Assembly: GCA_017539105.1 (NCBI GenBank)
Contig: JAFYHQ010000003.1
Location: forward strand, 1 to 38,300
DNA length: 38,300 nt
Direction: 5' to 3'
Source of the DNA: Erysipelotrichaceae bacterium
GTDB taxonomy: Bacteria > Bacillota_I > Bacilli_A > Erysipelotrichales > Erysipelotrichaceae
The translations under genes were made by a program, and so were the position numbers. Under the pieces are notes generated by a model. That model was not told the origin of the DNA, did no database searches, and saw nothing but the letters and a program-made list of their open reading frames with translations. Shown in pieces: positions 13,764-22,489 of this stretch. Position 1 is the first letter of the stretch. Every line of letters begins with the position of its first letter.

Positions 13764-16346
13764 ATGGATACCAAATATGATCACAAAGCGGTAGAAGAAG
13801 GAAAGTATCAGATGTGGCTGGATCGGCATTACTTCGAGTGCGGAGACATGTCGAAAATACCGTATTGCATCGTTATCCCTCCGCCAAATGTCACAGGAAA
13901 ACTTCATCTCGGACATGCGATGGATAATACGATACAGGATCTTTTATCGCGTTATAACCGTTTGAAGGGATACGATGTCTTATGGGTACCAGGAATGGAC
14001 CATGCGGGCATCGCTACCCAGGCGAAAGTCGATGAACGTCTGAAGCAGCAGGGGATTTCTCGTTACGATATAGGTCGTGAGAAATTCCTGGAACACGCCT
14101 GGAACTGGAAAGAGGAATATTCGAACTTTATCCGTTCGCAATGGGCGACATTGGGCAATTCTACCGATTATCGGAAAGAAAGATTCACTTTGGATGAAGG
14201 CCTTTCTCATGCGGTAAGCCAGGTATTTGTCACTTACTATAAGGAAGGCCTGATCTATCAGGGCCAGAGAGTCATCAACTGGGACCCAGAAGCGAAGACC
14301 GCTTTAAGCAATATCGAGGTCATCCACAAAGATGTCAAAGCCTTCATGTATTATCTAAGATATCATCTGGTAGATTCCGATGAAACATTCGAAGTCGCTA
14401 CCACAAGACCGGAAACCATGTTTGGGGATGTCTGCATCGTTGTCAATCCGAATGATGATAAAGTGAATCATCTGATAGGCAAGAAATGTATCAATCCAGC
14501 CAACGGAAAGATCATTCCGATCATAGGCGATGAGTATATCGAAATCGGTTTCGGTACCGGTATCATGAAATGTACGCCGGCTCATGATCCAAATGACTAT
14601 CAAATCGCGCTCAGACACGATTTGAATATGCCTATCTGCATGAATGAAGATGGAACGATGAATGAACTGTGCGGAGAATTCAACGGCTTAGATCGCTTTG
14701 AATGCCGCGAGAAGCTGCTTGAAAGATATAAACAGGACGGAACATTCATCATGGCGGAAGAAATCATACACTCTGTCGGACATTCCGAACGGACAGGAGT
14801 CATGGTAGAGCCATATCTGTCCAAACAGTGGTTCGTCAAGATGAAACCGCTGGCAGAAGAAGTGCTCAAAGCACAGGAAGATCCTGAAACCAAGATCAAT
14901 TTCTATCCTCAGAGATTCGAAAAGACCTTTGCGCAATGGCTGGAAAACATCGAAGACTGGTGCATTTCCCGTCAGCTCTGGTGGGGACACCGCATTCCTG
15001 TCTGGTACCACAAAGAAACAGGAGAGATCTATTGCGAAGTCGATCCTCCGAAAGATATCGAGAATTATGTACAGGATGAAGATGTCCTGGATACCTGGTT
15101 CTCCAGCGCTTTGTGGCCTTTCTCCGTATTAGGATGGCCGGAAAAAACGGATGATCTTCAAAGATACTTCCCGACTTCCTGCATGGTTACAGGCTATGAT
15201 ATCATTTTCTTCTGGGTCGCAAGAATGGCATTCAGCGCACGGCATTTCCTCAACGATGTTCCATTCAAAGACTGTCTGATTCATGGTCTCATCCGTGATG
15301 AAAAAGGCAGAAAAATGTCAAAATCGTTAGGAAACGGCATCGATCCGATCGATCTGGTCAATGAGTATGGCGCAGATTCCTTGCGTCTGTTCCTGTCGAC
15401 AAACTCTACTCCGGGTCTGGATATGAACTTTTCGACAGAAAAGATGGTTGCCAGCTGGAATTTCATCAACAAGCTCTGGAATGCCGCAAGATATGTCCTG
15501 ATCAATCGTGATGAAGATTACAGGTATGAAAAACCGGAATCCTTTGATTCCGATATCGACAATTGGATCATCAGCAAGCTGAATGATACAATCACATCCG
15601 CTACGAACAACCTGGACAAATATGAACTTGCGATCGCAGGAAACGAGATCATGGATTTCGTCTGGAACGATTTCTGTTCAAGATATATCGAATTCACGAA
15701 ATCTTCACTGAACAGCGACGATAAAACAGTTAAGCATCAGACATTGAACACGCTGATCTATGTCCTGGAAGCGATCCTGAAGTTCATGCATCCGTTCATT
15801 CCATTCGTGACGGAAGAGATCTATCAGAACATCCATGGCACGGATACATCGATCATGCTGGAAAGATGGCCTGAAATCAATCGCAATGTCGATTCCAGAA
15901 AAGCGAAAGACATCGATCATATCATCGAAATCATCGATACGACAAGAACTATACGTACCGAAAACAACATCAAACCTGGCAAGGAACTGCATATCCTGGT
16001 TGATGGACTGGATTTAACAGATGATATGAAAGCGATCCTTTCACGCATGACGAAACTGGTCATTTTACCTAAAAATGACAAGGAAACGATCGTACGTCCT
16101 GCTTCTTTTGGAAAGATCATTTATATCATGGATGAAATCATCGATAAAGAAGCGGAACTTGCCAAGCTCAATGAAGAACTGACCAAGTATCAGTCCGAAA
16201 TCGAACGATCGACAAGAATGTTGAACAATCCTGGTTTTGTCAATAAAGCAAAACCGGAGAAAGTCGAAGAAGAGAAAGAAAAACTCCAGAAATATCAGAA
16301 CTATTATGATACTTTGCTGGAGAAGAAAAAGGAGCTGGAAAAATGA
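13764..16346 (+). CDS. valS: Valyl-tRNA synthetase
   Basis: ValS charges tRNA-Val and edits misactivated threonine. The 860-residue class I enzyme shows PPPNVTGKLHLGHAMD (HIGH motif as HLGH), the editing domain with TTRPETMFGD, the GRKMSKSLGNGIDPID (KMSKS) loop, and a C-terminal coiled-coil arm (EAELAKLNEELTKYQSEIE). The start at 13764 follows AGGAGG at 13752-13757. An upstream in-frame ATG at 13734 would begin inside the T-box terminator and is rejected. Its stop overlaps the following hydrolase gene. Confidence 0.97.
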   Translation: MDTKYDHKAVEEGKYQMWLDRHYFECGDMSKIPYCIVIPPPNVTGKLHLGHAMDNTIQDLLSRYNRLKGYDVLWVPGMDHAGIATQAKVDERLKQQGISRYDIGREKFLEHAWNWKEEYSNFIRSQWATLGNSTDYRKERFTLDEGLSHAVSQVFVTYYKEGLIYQGQRVINWDPEAKTALSNIEVIHKDVKAFMYYLRYHLVDSDETFEVATTRPETMFGDVCIVVNPNDDKVNHLIGKKCINPANGKIIPIIGDEYIEIGFGTGIMKCTPAHDPNDYQIALRHDLNMPICMNEDGTMNELCGEFNGLDRFECREKLLERYKQDGTFIMAEEIIHSVGHSERTGVMVEPYLSKQWFVKMKPLAEEVLKAQEDPETKINFYPQRFEKTFAQWLENIEDWCISRQLWWGHRIPVWYHKETGEIYCEVDPPKDIENYVQDEDVLDTWFSSALWPFSVLGWPEKTDDLQRYFPTSCMVTGYDIIFFWVARMAFSARHFLNDVPFKDCLIHGLIRDEKGRKMSKSLGNGIDPIDLVNEYGADSLRLFLSTNSTPGLDMNFSTEKMVASWNFINKLWNAARYVLINRDEDYRYEKPESFDSDIDNWIISKLNDTITSATNNLDKYELAIAGNEIMDFVWNDFCSRYIEFTKSSLNSDDKTVKHQTLNTLIYVLEAILKFMHPFIPFVTEEIYQNIHGTDTSIMLERWPEINRNVDSRKAKDIDHIIEIIDTTRTIRTENNIKPGKELHILVDGLDLTDDMKAILSRMTKLVILPKNDKETIVRPASFGKIIYIMDEIIDKEAELAKLNEELTKYQSEIERSTRMLNNPGFVNKAKPEKVEEEKEKLQKYQNYYDTLLEKKKELEK

Positions 16347-17239
16347 AACTGAAGAAAACAGCTGCAATCGTCGGCGGAACGGCTGGAGCTTCCTATCTGA
16401 CTTATCAGGCGATTTCTGATCACATGTTCAAAAGAGCTTTCAATAAAAAGAAAGACCGCGATATTCCTGTCGATGAGAAAGTGCAGACCTGGCTGGATCT
16501 GTCGGTTCGAAAAACAATAAATCGTGTTTCTTTTGATGGCCTGAAACTCTATGGAGAAGATATCCATAATCACGATAGCAACCGTTACATGATCTTCGTG
16601 CATGGCATCTGGGGAGATAAGCGTTTCAGTTATCCGAGAGCATATGAATTCGATAAACTAGGGTATAATGTGCTTGTCATCGATCAGCGCGCTGCAGGGA
16701 ATTCAGAAGGTAAGTATTATACTTACGGATTCAAGGAATCCATGGATCTCAGTTTATGGATCGATTATCTGGTGAATACCTATCCCGGAGTGCAGATCTG
16801 CCTCTATGGCGTTTCCATGGGCGCTGCGACTGTGATGCTGAGTACACGCAACGGACTGCCAGAAAACGTGAAATGCATCGTTGAAGACTGCGGTTTCTCT
16901 TCCATGGAGGAACAGTTTGATTGCGTACTTCGGGAAGACTACAATCTTTTCTTCACCAAAGCCATCCTGAAAATGTTGGATGATCGGATGGGGAATGAAT
17001 TCGGTTTCCATTTCAAAGATGTCGTAGTGAAAGAAGTACTGGATGGCAACGAGATCCCGATCCTGTTCATTCACGGAGAAGAAGATAAATTCGTTCCATT
17101 CGAGATGTCTCTGAGGCTTTACAATCATAATAAGGGCCCGAAAAAATACTATCCAGTTTCCGGATTGGCACATACGGAAGCGAATCAGGATCCCGATTAT
17201 TATAAAAACGTCGATGAATTCATAAAAACCTATCTCTGA
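16343..17239 (+). CDS. Alpha/beta hydrolase, membrane-anchored type (YqkD-like)
   Basis: The 298-residue protein has an N-terminal hydrophobic stretch (about residues 6-24), probably an anchor or uncleaved signal, then an alpha/beta hydrolase fold. Visible parts are the HGIWGDK oxyanion region, the nucleophile elbow GVSMGA, the acid loop FIHGEEDKFVP and the catalytic His in LAHTEA. The substrate is unknown; relatives such as Bacillus YqkD are uncharacterised serine hydrolases. The start overlaps the valS stop (ATGA), so it is cotranscribed with valS and would also fall under the valine T-box. That link may be positional only. Confidence 0.85.
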   Translation: MKLKKTAAIVGGTAGASYLTYQAISDHMFKRAFNKKKDRDIPVDEKVQTWLDLSVRKTINRVSFDGLKLYGEDIHNHDSNRYMIFVHGIWGDKRFSYPRAYEFDKLGYNVLVIDQRAAGNSEGKYYTYGFKESMDLSLWIDYLVNTYPGVQICLYGVSMGAATVMLSTRNGLPENVKCIVEDCGFSSMEEQFDCVLREDYNLFFTKAILKMLDDRMGNEFGFHFKDVVVKEVLDGNEIPILFIHGEEDKFVPFEMSLRLYNHNKGPKKYYPVSGLAHTEANQDPDYYKNVDEFIKTYL

Positions 17240-17242
17240 TAA

Positions 17243-17271
17243 TTGCAAATCATTTGTGATTTCACTATAAT
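17243..17271 (+). promoter_or_regulatory. Promoter of the thrS T-box transcript
   Basis: TTGCAA (17243-17248), 17-base spacer, TATAAT (17266-17271), placed directly after the hydrolase stop. Confidence 0.78.
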
Positions 17272-17277
17272 TGTCAT

Positions 17278-17465
17278 TGTAATGCAAGCAGGACATGATC
17301 CTATGGTTCCCGTTTCAAGAGAGAATGCGGATGGTGCAAGCATTCAGCGGCCCGTATGATTACCGCCTGACAGTTTCCATTTAATCATGGACGTAGCTCG
17401 CGTTAAGAGAACAAGTGATAAATTAAGGTGGTACCGCGTTTTTACGCCCTTGGTAGCACCTTTTT
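17278..17465 (+). promoter_or_regulatory. T-box leader (threonyl-tRNA responsive) of thrS
   Basis: AGAGA (17318-17322) is followed by a hairpin with a GGATGGTG loop (17329-17336) and by the T-box AAGGTGGTACCGCG from 17425. The terminator arm GGTAGCACC pairs with GGTGGTACC with one mismatch and runs into TTTTT at 17461. ACC at 17362-17364 is the candidate threonine specifier. Expected to read uncharged tRNA-Thr. Confidence 0.93.
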
Positions 17466-17480
17466 CATTTAGGAGGAATC

Positions 17481-19241
17481 ATGATCAACATTAAAGAAAA
17501 CCCTGAACTGAATGTCTTAAACCATTCCTGCGCCCATCTTCTGGCACAGGCAGTTTCGCATCTCTATCCGCATGCCAAATTCTGGGTAGGTCCGGTCATC
17601 GAAGAAGGATTCTACTACGATATCGATTTAGGCGATGACATCATCAATGACGAAGCGATCGAAAAACTGGAAAAAGAAATGAAAAAGATCGCGAAAGATG
17701 GCAAACGTATCGTACGGCATGAGCTGACAAGAGAAGAAGCGCTGGAAATGTTTAAGGATGATGAATACAAGCTGGATCTGATCAGCCATATGGACGATGA
17801 TCAGGTCATTTCCTGCTACACGCAGGGGGACTTTACCGATCTGTGCAGAGGACCTCATGTGGAATCCGTCAAAGAGATCAAGCATTTCAAGCTCATCAAA
17901 TATTCCGGTGCATACTGGAAAAACGATGCAGACAATAAAATGCTGCAGAGGATCTATGGCGTTGCTTTCTATGACGAAGCGGATCTGGAAGCCTATCTGC
18001 AAGAGCTGGAAGAAGCCAAGCAGCGGGATCACCGCAAGATCGGCAAGGAACAGGAACTGTTCATGACACATCAGCTGGTAGGCCAAGGCATGCCGATGTG
18101 GCTGCCGAATGGTGCGATCATCCGTAAGGAACTGGAAAACTACATCTATGCCAAAGAACGCGCTTTGGGATATGAGCACGTCTATACGCCATGCGTCGGT
18201 ACGGTCGATCTTTATAAGACTTCCGGACACTGGGATCATTATCAGGAAAACATGTTCCCGATGATGAAAGTCGAAAACGAAGAATTCGTATTGCGTCCTA
18301 TGAACTGTCCGCATCATATGCTGATCTACAAGAACAAGCTGCATTCCTACCGCGATCTGCCGGTAAGGATCGGCGAATTCGCTACGGATTTCCGTTATGA
18401 AGCATCCGGTGCAGTAAAAGGTCTGGAACGAGTACGCTGCATGTGTCAGAATGACGCGCATCTGTTCGTTACTCCGGAACAGATCGGCGATGAATTCAAG
18501 AAAGTCGTCACTCTGATCCTCGATGTGTATCGCGATTTCGGTATCACAAACTATAAGTTCCGTCTGTCATTAAGGGATCCTGAAGATCATAAGAAGTATT
18601 TCGATGACGATGAGATGTGGAACAGTGCTGAAGCAAAACTCAGAGAAGTGTTGAATGACTTGGGTGTCGAATACTTCGAAGCGATCGGAGAAGCAGCATT
18701 CTATGGCCCGAAACTGGATGTCGAGGTCAAGCCGGCCATCGGTCCGGAAATCACGCTATCTACCTGTCAGCTGGATTTCCTGCTTCCGAGACGTTTCGAA
18801 CTGCATTATATCGATTCCAACGGCGAGAAACAGACGCCAGTCGTCTTGCATCGTGCAATTTTCGGTACCTTCGATCGTTTCACCGCATATATCATCGAAG
18901 AAACCAAAGGCGCATTCCCGTTGTGGCTTTCACCGAAACAGGTCGTCATCATTCCGGTTCATTATGACAGACATCTGGATTATGCCTACGAACTTCAGGA
19001 TAAACTGAGAGAACTCGGTGTCAGAGTCCATGTGGATGGCAGAAACGAAAAGCTTGGCTATCGTATCCGTGAAGCCCAGATGTCCAAGATCCCATATGAA
19101 ATCGTCGTAGGCGATCAGGAAGTCGAAAACGGAACAGTCAATGTCAGACATTACGGTATCGAAGGCTCCGAATCTATGACGGTTCAGGAACTCCTGGATA
19201 AAATCGATAAAGAAATCAAAGAAAGAAAATCTGTGGCCTAG
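17481..19241 (+). CDS. thrS: Threonyl-tRNA synthetase lacking the TGS domain
   Basis: ThrS charges tRNA-Thr. The 586-residue class II enzyme starts directly at the editing domain ([11 protein letters not shown] with its HxxxH, and [12 protein letters not shown]). It continues with the catalytic core: MNCPHHM with zinc ligands, the motif 2 region FRYEASG and motif 3 region [12 protein letters not shown], and the anticodon-binding domain from about residue 490. The usual N-terminal TGS domain of about 60 residues is missing. The start is fixed by AGGAGG at 17471-17476 directly after the T-box terminator, so the shortness is real and not a start-calling error. The gene overlaps convergent proS by 4 bases. 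Confidence 0.96.
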   Translation: MINIKENPELNVLNHSCAHLLAQAVSHLYPHAKFWVGPVIEEGFYYDIDLGDDIINDEAIEKLEKEMKKIAKDGKRIVRHELTREEALEMFKDDEYKLDLISHMDDDQVISCYTQGDFTDLCRGPHVESVKEIKHFKLIKYSGAYWKNDADNKMLQRIYGVAFYDEADLEAYLQELEEAKQRDHRKIGKEQELFMTHQLVGQGMPMWLPNGAIIRKELENYIYAKERALGYEHVYTPCVGTVDLYKTSGHWDHYQENMFPMMKVENEEFVLRPMNCPHHMLIYKNKLHSYRDLPVRIGEFATDFRYEASGAVKGLERVRCMCQNDAHLFVTPEQIGDEFKKVVTLILDVYRDFGITNYKFRLSLRDPEDHKKYFDDDEMWNSAEAKLREVLNDLGVEYFEAIGEAAFYGPKLDVEVKPAIGPEITLSTCQLDFLLPRRFELHYIDSNGEKQTPVVLHRAIFGTFDRFTAYIIEETKGAFPLWLSPKQVVIIPVHYDRHLDYAYELQDKLRELGVRVHVDGRNEKLGYRIREAQMSKIPYEIVVGDQEVENGTVNVRHYGIEGSESMTVQELLDKIDKEIKERKSVA

Positions 19242-19256
19242 CCACAGATTTCTTTC
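19221..19256. terminator. Bidirectional terminator built from the thrS and proS stop regions
   Basis: AAATCTGTGGC (19227-19237) and GCCACAGATTT (19241-19251) are perfect inverted repeats around CTA, with an A-rich left flank and T-rich right flank. The hairpin can therefore end transcription from both sides. It lies inside the last codons of both genes, which share the CTAG at their stops. Confidence 0.88.
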
Positions 19257-20926
19257 ATTTTAGCGATTGCTTCTTCGATCGTCAGTTCTTGATTGTTTTC
19301 GTCTTTTCTTCCTTTGAATTCGACGATTCCTTCGCTTGCTTTCTTGCCGACGGTGATACGATATGGGATACCGATCAGTTCCGCATCATTGAATTTCACT
19401 CCCGGACGTTCATCCCGGTCATCCAGCATCGCTTCAATTCCCATTGAATTGAGTTTTGCATATAAATCTTCCGCAATCTGATTCTGAAGCTCGTCTTTGG
19501 TCGACATAATCAGAATGATCGCTTTATATGGAGCGATATTGACAGGCCAGATGATGCCTTTTTCATCGTGATTCTGTTCAACGACGGCAGCCATCGTTCT
19601 TCCTAAACCGATGCCATAGGAACCCATCCAGACATCCTGAAGCTTGTTTTCTTCATCGGTAAACTGCAGATCCATAGCTTTAGAATACTTCGTCCCCAGC
19701 TTGAATGTATTGCCTACTTCAATACCCTTGGTGAATTTCAATGGACGGCCGCAGATAGGACAGACATCGCCATCCATGGCATTGACGATATCGCCGGATA
19801 GATCATAAGAAATATCCGATACATTGACATTCATATAATGATATCCTTTCTGATTCGCTCCGCACACGAAGTCAGCCATTCCCAATACCTCGTTATCCAC
19901 GATGACTTTGCAGTTCAATCCCAAAGGACCGCAATATCCTGGAACCGCATTGCTGGTGGCAATCAGTTCATCATCTGCAAACGCGATCTCTTTCGCTCCC
20001 ATCAGTTTCAGTACCTTGGTTTCATTCAATTCGCGTTTTCCATTCACAAAGAATGCGACGAGTTCATCATCGACCCTCATAAGCAGACATTTCACAGTAT
20101 CTTCGATATTCATTTTAAGGAATGCTGCAACATCTTCGATAGATTCGCAATCCGGCGTTTCTATCAGTGTCTTTTCCGGACCCGAAGGAGTCTTATCCGT
20201 CTTTTTCATAACGACCGGCGTGATTTCCATATTGGAAGAAAAACCGCAGTCGTCACAATAGATCAGCGTATCTTCGCCGATGTCGCTGATCGCCTGGAAT
20301 TCTTCTGAAAGCAGACCTCCCATGATTCCGGTATCCGCTTTCACGATCTTGTAGTTGATGCCGATCTCATCGAAAGAATTCTTATAAGCATCAAACATCT
20401 TCTGATATGCGATATCCAGTCCTTTTTCGTCCACATCGAAGGAATAGGCATCTTTCATGACAAATTCTTTGACACGGACCAATCCGAAACGGGCACGCGG
20501 TTCATCGCGGTATTTCGTTTGGAACTGATAGAGATTGAAAGGAAGATCCTTATAGGATCTTATCTTTGATTTTGCCGCATAGGCAAACAATTCTTCATGT
20601 GTAGGGCCTAAAACGAAGTCTTTTGCGTTTCTGTCTTTCAGCTTGAAAATGGAAGGACCGAAACCCGCCAGTCTTCCGGAATCTTCATAGTATTCACTGG
20701 CAATCAAAGCCGGCATCTTGACTTCCATCGCTCCGGAAGCATTCATATGTTTACGGATGATATTCTCGATATTGTTCTGGACTTTCAGCCCCAGAGGCAG
20801 AAACATATAGATTCCTGCGGAAGTCTTCTTGATGAATCCTGCTTTTACCAGCAGATTGCCGCTTGCGGAATCTTCATCTTTGACATCTTCTCTTATCGTG
20901 AAAAAGAAACTGTTTTTTAATTTCAT
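19238..20926 (-). CDS. proS: Prolyl-tRNA synthetase, bacterial type with editing insertion
   Basis: ProS charges tRNA-Pro. The 562-residue class II enzyme shows the N-terminal [10 protein letters not shown], motif 2 region [19 protein letters not shown], an insertion domain for editing Ala-tRNA between motifs 2 and 3 (about residues 225-380, with [22 protein letters not shown]), motif 3 GSYGIGLGR, and the anticodon-binding domain. This is the long bacterial form. The start follows a GGAG 7 bases upstream. It has its own promoter and, unlike the other four synthetases in this window, no T-box. It converges on thrS with a 4-base overlap. Confidence 0.96.
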   Translation of the reverse strand: MKLKNSFFFTIREDVKDEDSASGNLLVKAGFIKKTSAGIYMFLPLGLKVQNNIENIIRKHMNASGAMEVKMPALIASEYYEDSGRLAGFGPSIFKLKDRNAKDFVLGPTHEELFAYAAKSKIRSYKDLPFNLYQFQTKYRDEPRARFGLVRVKEFVMKDAYSFDVDEKGLDIAYQKMFDAYKNSFDEIGINYKIVKADTGIMGGLLSEEFQAISDIGEDTLIYCDDCGFSSNMEITPVVMKKTDKTPSGPEKTLIETPDCESIEDVAAFLKMNIEDTVKCLLMRVDDELVAFFVNGKRELNETKVLKLMGAKEIAFADDELIATSNAVPGYCGPLGLNCKVIVDNEVLGMADFVCGANQKGYHYMNVNVSDISYDLSGDIVNAMDGDVCPICGRPLKFTKGIEVGNTFKLGTKYSKAMDLQFTDEENKLQDVWMGSYGIGLGRTMAAVVEQNHDEKGIIWPVNIAPYKAIILIMSTKDELQNQIAEDLYAKLNSMGIEAMLDDRDERPGVKFNDAELIGIPYRITVGKKASEGIVEFKGRKDENNQELTIEEAIAKMKEICG

Positions 20927-20947
20927 AGTCTTACTCCAATCTTACCC

Positions 20948-20953
20948 ATTATA
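20948..20953 (-). promoter_or_regulatory. -10 box of the proS promoter
   Basis: Minus-strand TATAAT lies 21 bases before the ATG, downstream of the rnhC stop and followed by a GGAG ribosome-binding site. The -35 is weak (TAGAGA-like). This is a conventional leadered start. Confidence 0.55.
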
Positions 20954-20958
20954 TAACA

Positions 20959-21807
20959 CTATCGGTATTTCTCTAAATTCTTGAAATGCATTTTAGCCAC
21001 GTTTTTAAGCTCATTTTTGCCGTATTTTGAAACGAACAGTTCAATATCTTTATCGATCGTTTCCGTGTCGGAGGATCCTCTGTGGAAGCTCATATGATAT
21101 CTTTGAGATATCTGATCCATATATTCCAGAAAAGCATATCTAGAAATGATGGAACCGACGGCAACCGCAGGATATTTCTCTTCCGCCTTCGTCTCAAAGA
21201 TCAGATCGCGATAGATCCTCGGTTCATCCATAAGATAGCTGAAATAGTTCTCGATCGAACAGAACTGATCCACGTATGCCAGTTTCGGAATATCATAGCC
21301 TTTATCGATCAGATTCAGATAGGCTTTATTATGCATCTTTGCCTTGATGGCATTGAGATTGTTGGTTTCATGGACATTGTTGTAGGTCTTGTTATCTAGA
21401 ATGAGAAGGGAATGCTTGAATCGTTGCATCAGTTCAGGACCGATTTTCCTGATATAGTCATCATTCAGTGCTTTCGAATCTGTGATATTCATCTTCGTAA
21501 TATAGTTGTAATCCTCAGCTTCTACGATCGCTGCACAGACGCAGACAGGGCCGAATACATCTCCGTTACCCACTTCATCCGAACCTGCCTGACGAACCGG
21601 CTTGCTGTCGATAAATGCTTGCGCATAAAAAAAGGCATCGTTCCCCTGAAAAACGACTTTCTTCGAATGATAGATGCTGATGGTCAGGTCTTCTTTCTTA
21701 ATGAACGTATCGATATACTCGTTCGGACTCTTCTGTATATATTCTTTGAATGTTTCTTTCAGCTTATCGATCTTCTCATCATCCAGTTTGATAGAAAAAG
21801 TACTCAT
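20959..21807 (-). CDS. rnhC: Ribonuclease HIII
   Basis: RNase HIII cuts the RNA strand of RNA:DNA hybrids. The 282-residue protein has an N-terminal TBP-like substrate-binding domain (about residues 1-75) and a type 2 RNase H domain with the signature GSDEVGNGDVFGP, ITDSKALND and later conserved acidic residues. The start at 21807 (MSTFSIKLDDEK) is chosen over an in-frame ATG at 21834 because an extended -10 box lies between them and the family N-terminus aligns at MSTF. No Shine-Dalgarno precedes it, so translation is probably leaderless. It is divergent from cvpA and upstream of proS on the same strand. Confidence 0.93.
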   Translation of the reverse strand: MSTFSIKLDDEKIDKLKETFKEYIQKSPNEYIDTFIKKEDLTISIYHSKKVVFQGNDAFFYAQAFIDSKPVRQAGSDEVGNGDVFGPVCVCAAIVEAEDYNYITKMNITDSKALNDDYIRKIGPELMQRFKHSLLILDNKTYNNVHETNNLNAIKAKMHNKAYLNLIDKGYDIPKLAYVDQFCSIENYFSYLMDEPRIYRDLIFETKAEEKYPAVAVGSIISRYAFLEYMDQISQRYHMSFHRGSSDTETIDKDIELFVSKYGKNELKNVAKMHFKNLEKYR

Positions 21808-21813
21808 ACAACT

Positions 21814-21822
21814 AGTATAGCA
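21814..21822 (-). promoter_or_regulatory. Extended -10 promoter of rnhC, leaderless type
   Basis: On the minus strand TGCTATACT ends 6 bases before the ATG at 21807. The TGn extension replaces a good -35. It abuts the -35 of the divergent cvpA promoter. Confidence 0.68.
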
Positions 21823-21823
21823 T

Positions 21824-21852
21824 TTGGTTCTCATTTATAAATGATGTAAAAT
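21824..21852 (+). promoter_or_regulatory. Promoter of the cvpA-mutS2-uvrC operon, leaderless type
   Basis: TTGGTT (21824-21829), 17-base spacer, TAAAAT (21847-21852), then only 7 bases to the ATG at 21860. No Shine-Dalgarno is present. Confidence 0.7.
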
Positions 21853-21859
21853 AAGAAAT

Positions 21860-22489
21860 ATGATCATACCACAGAATCTTTTTATCTTTATTACCCTGTT
21901 TATCATTGCCTTGTATATCGTGATGATCATCATCGGATATACCAAGGGTTTTCTTTATGAACTGATCTCGCTGGTCTATACGGCTTTTTCCGTTCTGGTT
22001 GCCTGGTTTCTTTCACCGGTTCTGGCAAAACTGTTTCCTTTGATCAATACGGAAAAACTCGGCCAGTACAAGATCATGATCGATCTGTTCCATCTGGAAG
22101 AAATACTGAATATCGTCGCATATTTCGTGATCATCTTCCTGGTTATGAAGATATTCTATATTTTCATATCGATGCTGGTGAAATCGCTGAATAAGCTACC
22201 GGTAGTCGGGAAACTGAATAAAATCTTAGGTGCTTTCTCTGGTGTCATAAATGCCACCCTGATCACGCTGGCGATATCGATGCTGTTTACGCTGCCGATC
22301 TTCAAGAATGGCGATGCCGTTCGTGAACAGACCATTCTTAAATACATCAACAGTTTCACCGCTTCGGCATACAGTTTCGTCATGGAAAAGATCGCCACCG
22401 ATCAGCTGAAGATCGATCTTAAAGATCTTAAAGTCGACGAACTGCGTGAACAGTTCAAGGAGTGGATCTTACAATTCAATCATGAATGA
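21860..22489 (+). CDS. CvpA-family membrane protein
   Basis: The 209-residue protein has four hydrophobic segments: about residues 8-28, 33-55, 73-100 (VAYFVIIFLVMKIFYIF) and 120-142 (GVINATLITLAISMLF). This matches the CvpA family (Colicin V production protein, Bacillus YshB). The molecular role in Firmicutes is not established. It is the first gene of an operon with mutS2, overlapping it by 8 bases; the same association exists in Bacillus, where zapA and polX are also present but are absent here. Translation is probably leaderless. Confidence 0.85.
   Translation: MIIPQNLFIFITLFIIALYIVMIIIGYTKGFLYELISLVYTAFSVLVAWFLSPVLAKLFPLINTEKLGQYKIMIDLFHLEEILNIVAYFVIIFLVMKIFYIFISMLVKSLNKLPVVGKLNKILGAFSGVINATLITLAISMLFTLPIFKNGDAVREQTILKYINSFTASAYSFVMEKIATDQLKIDLKDLKVDELREQFKEWILQFNHE

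Noticed and set aside
17628-18461. Antisense open frame (277 codons) within thrS
   Set aside because: It is a shadow of the ThrS catalytic and editing domains with no promoter, ribosome-binding site or plausible protein character.
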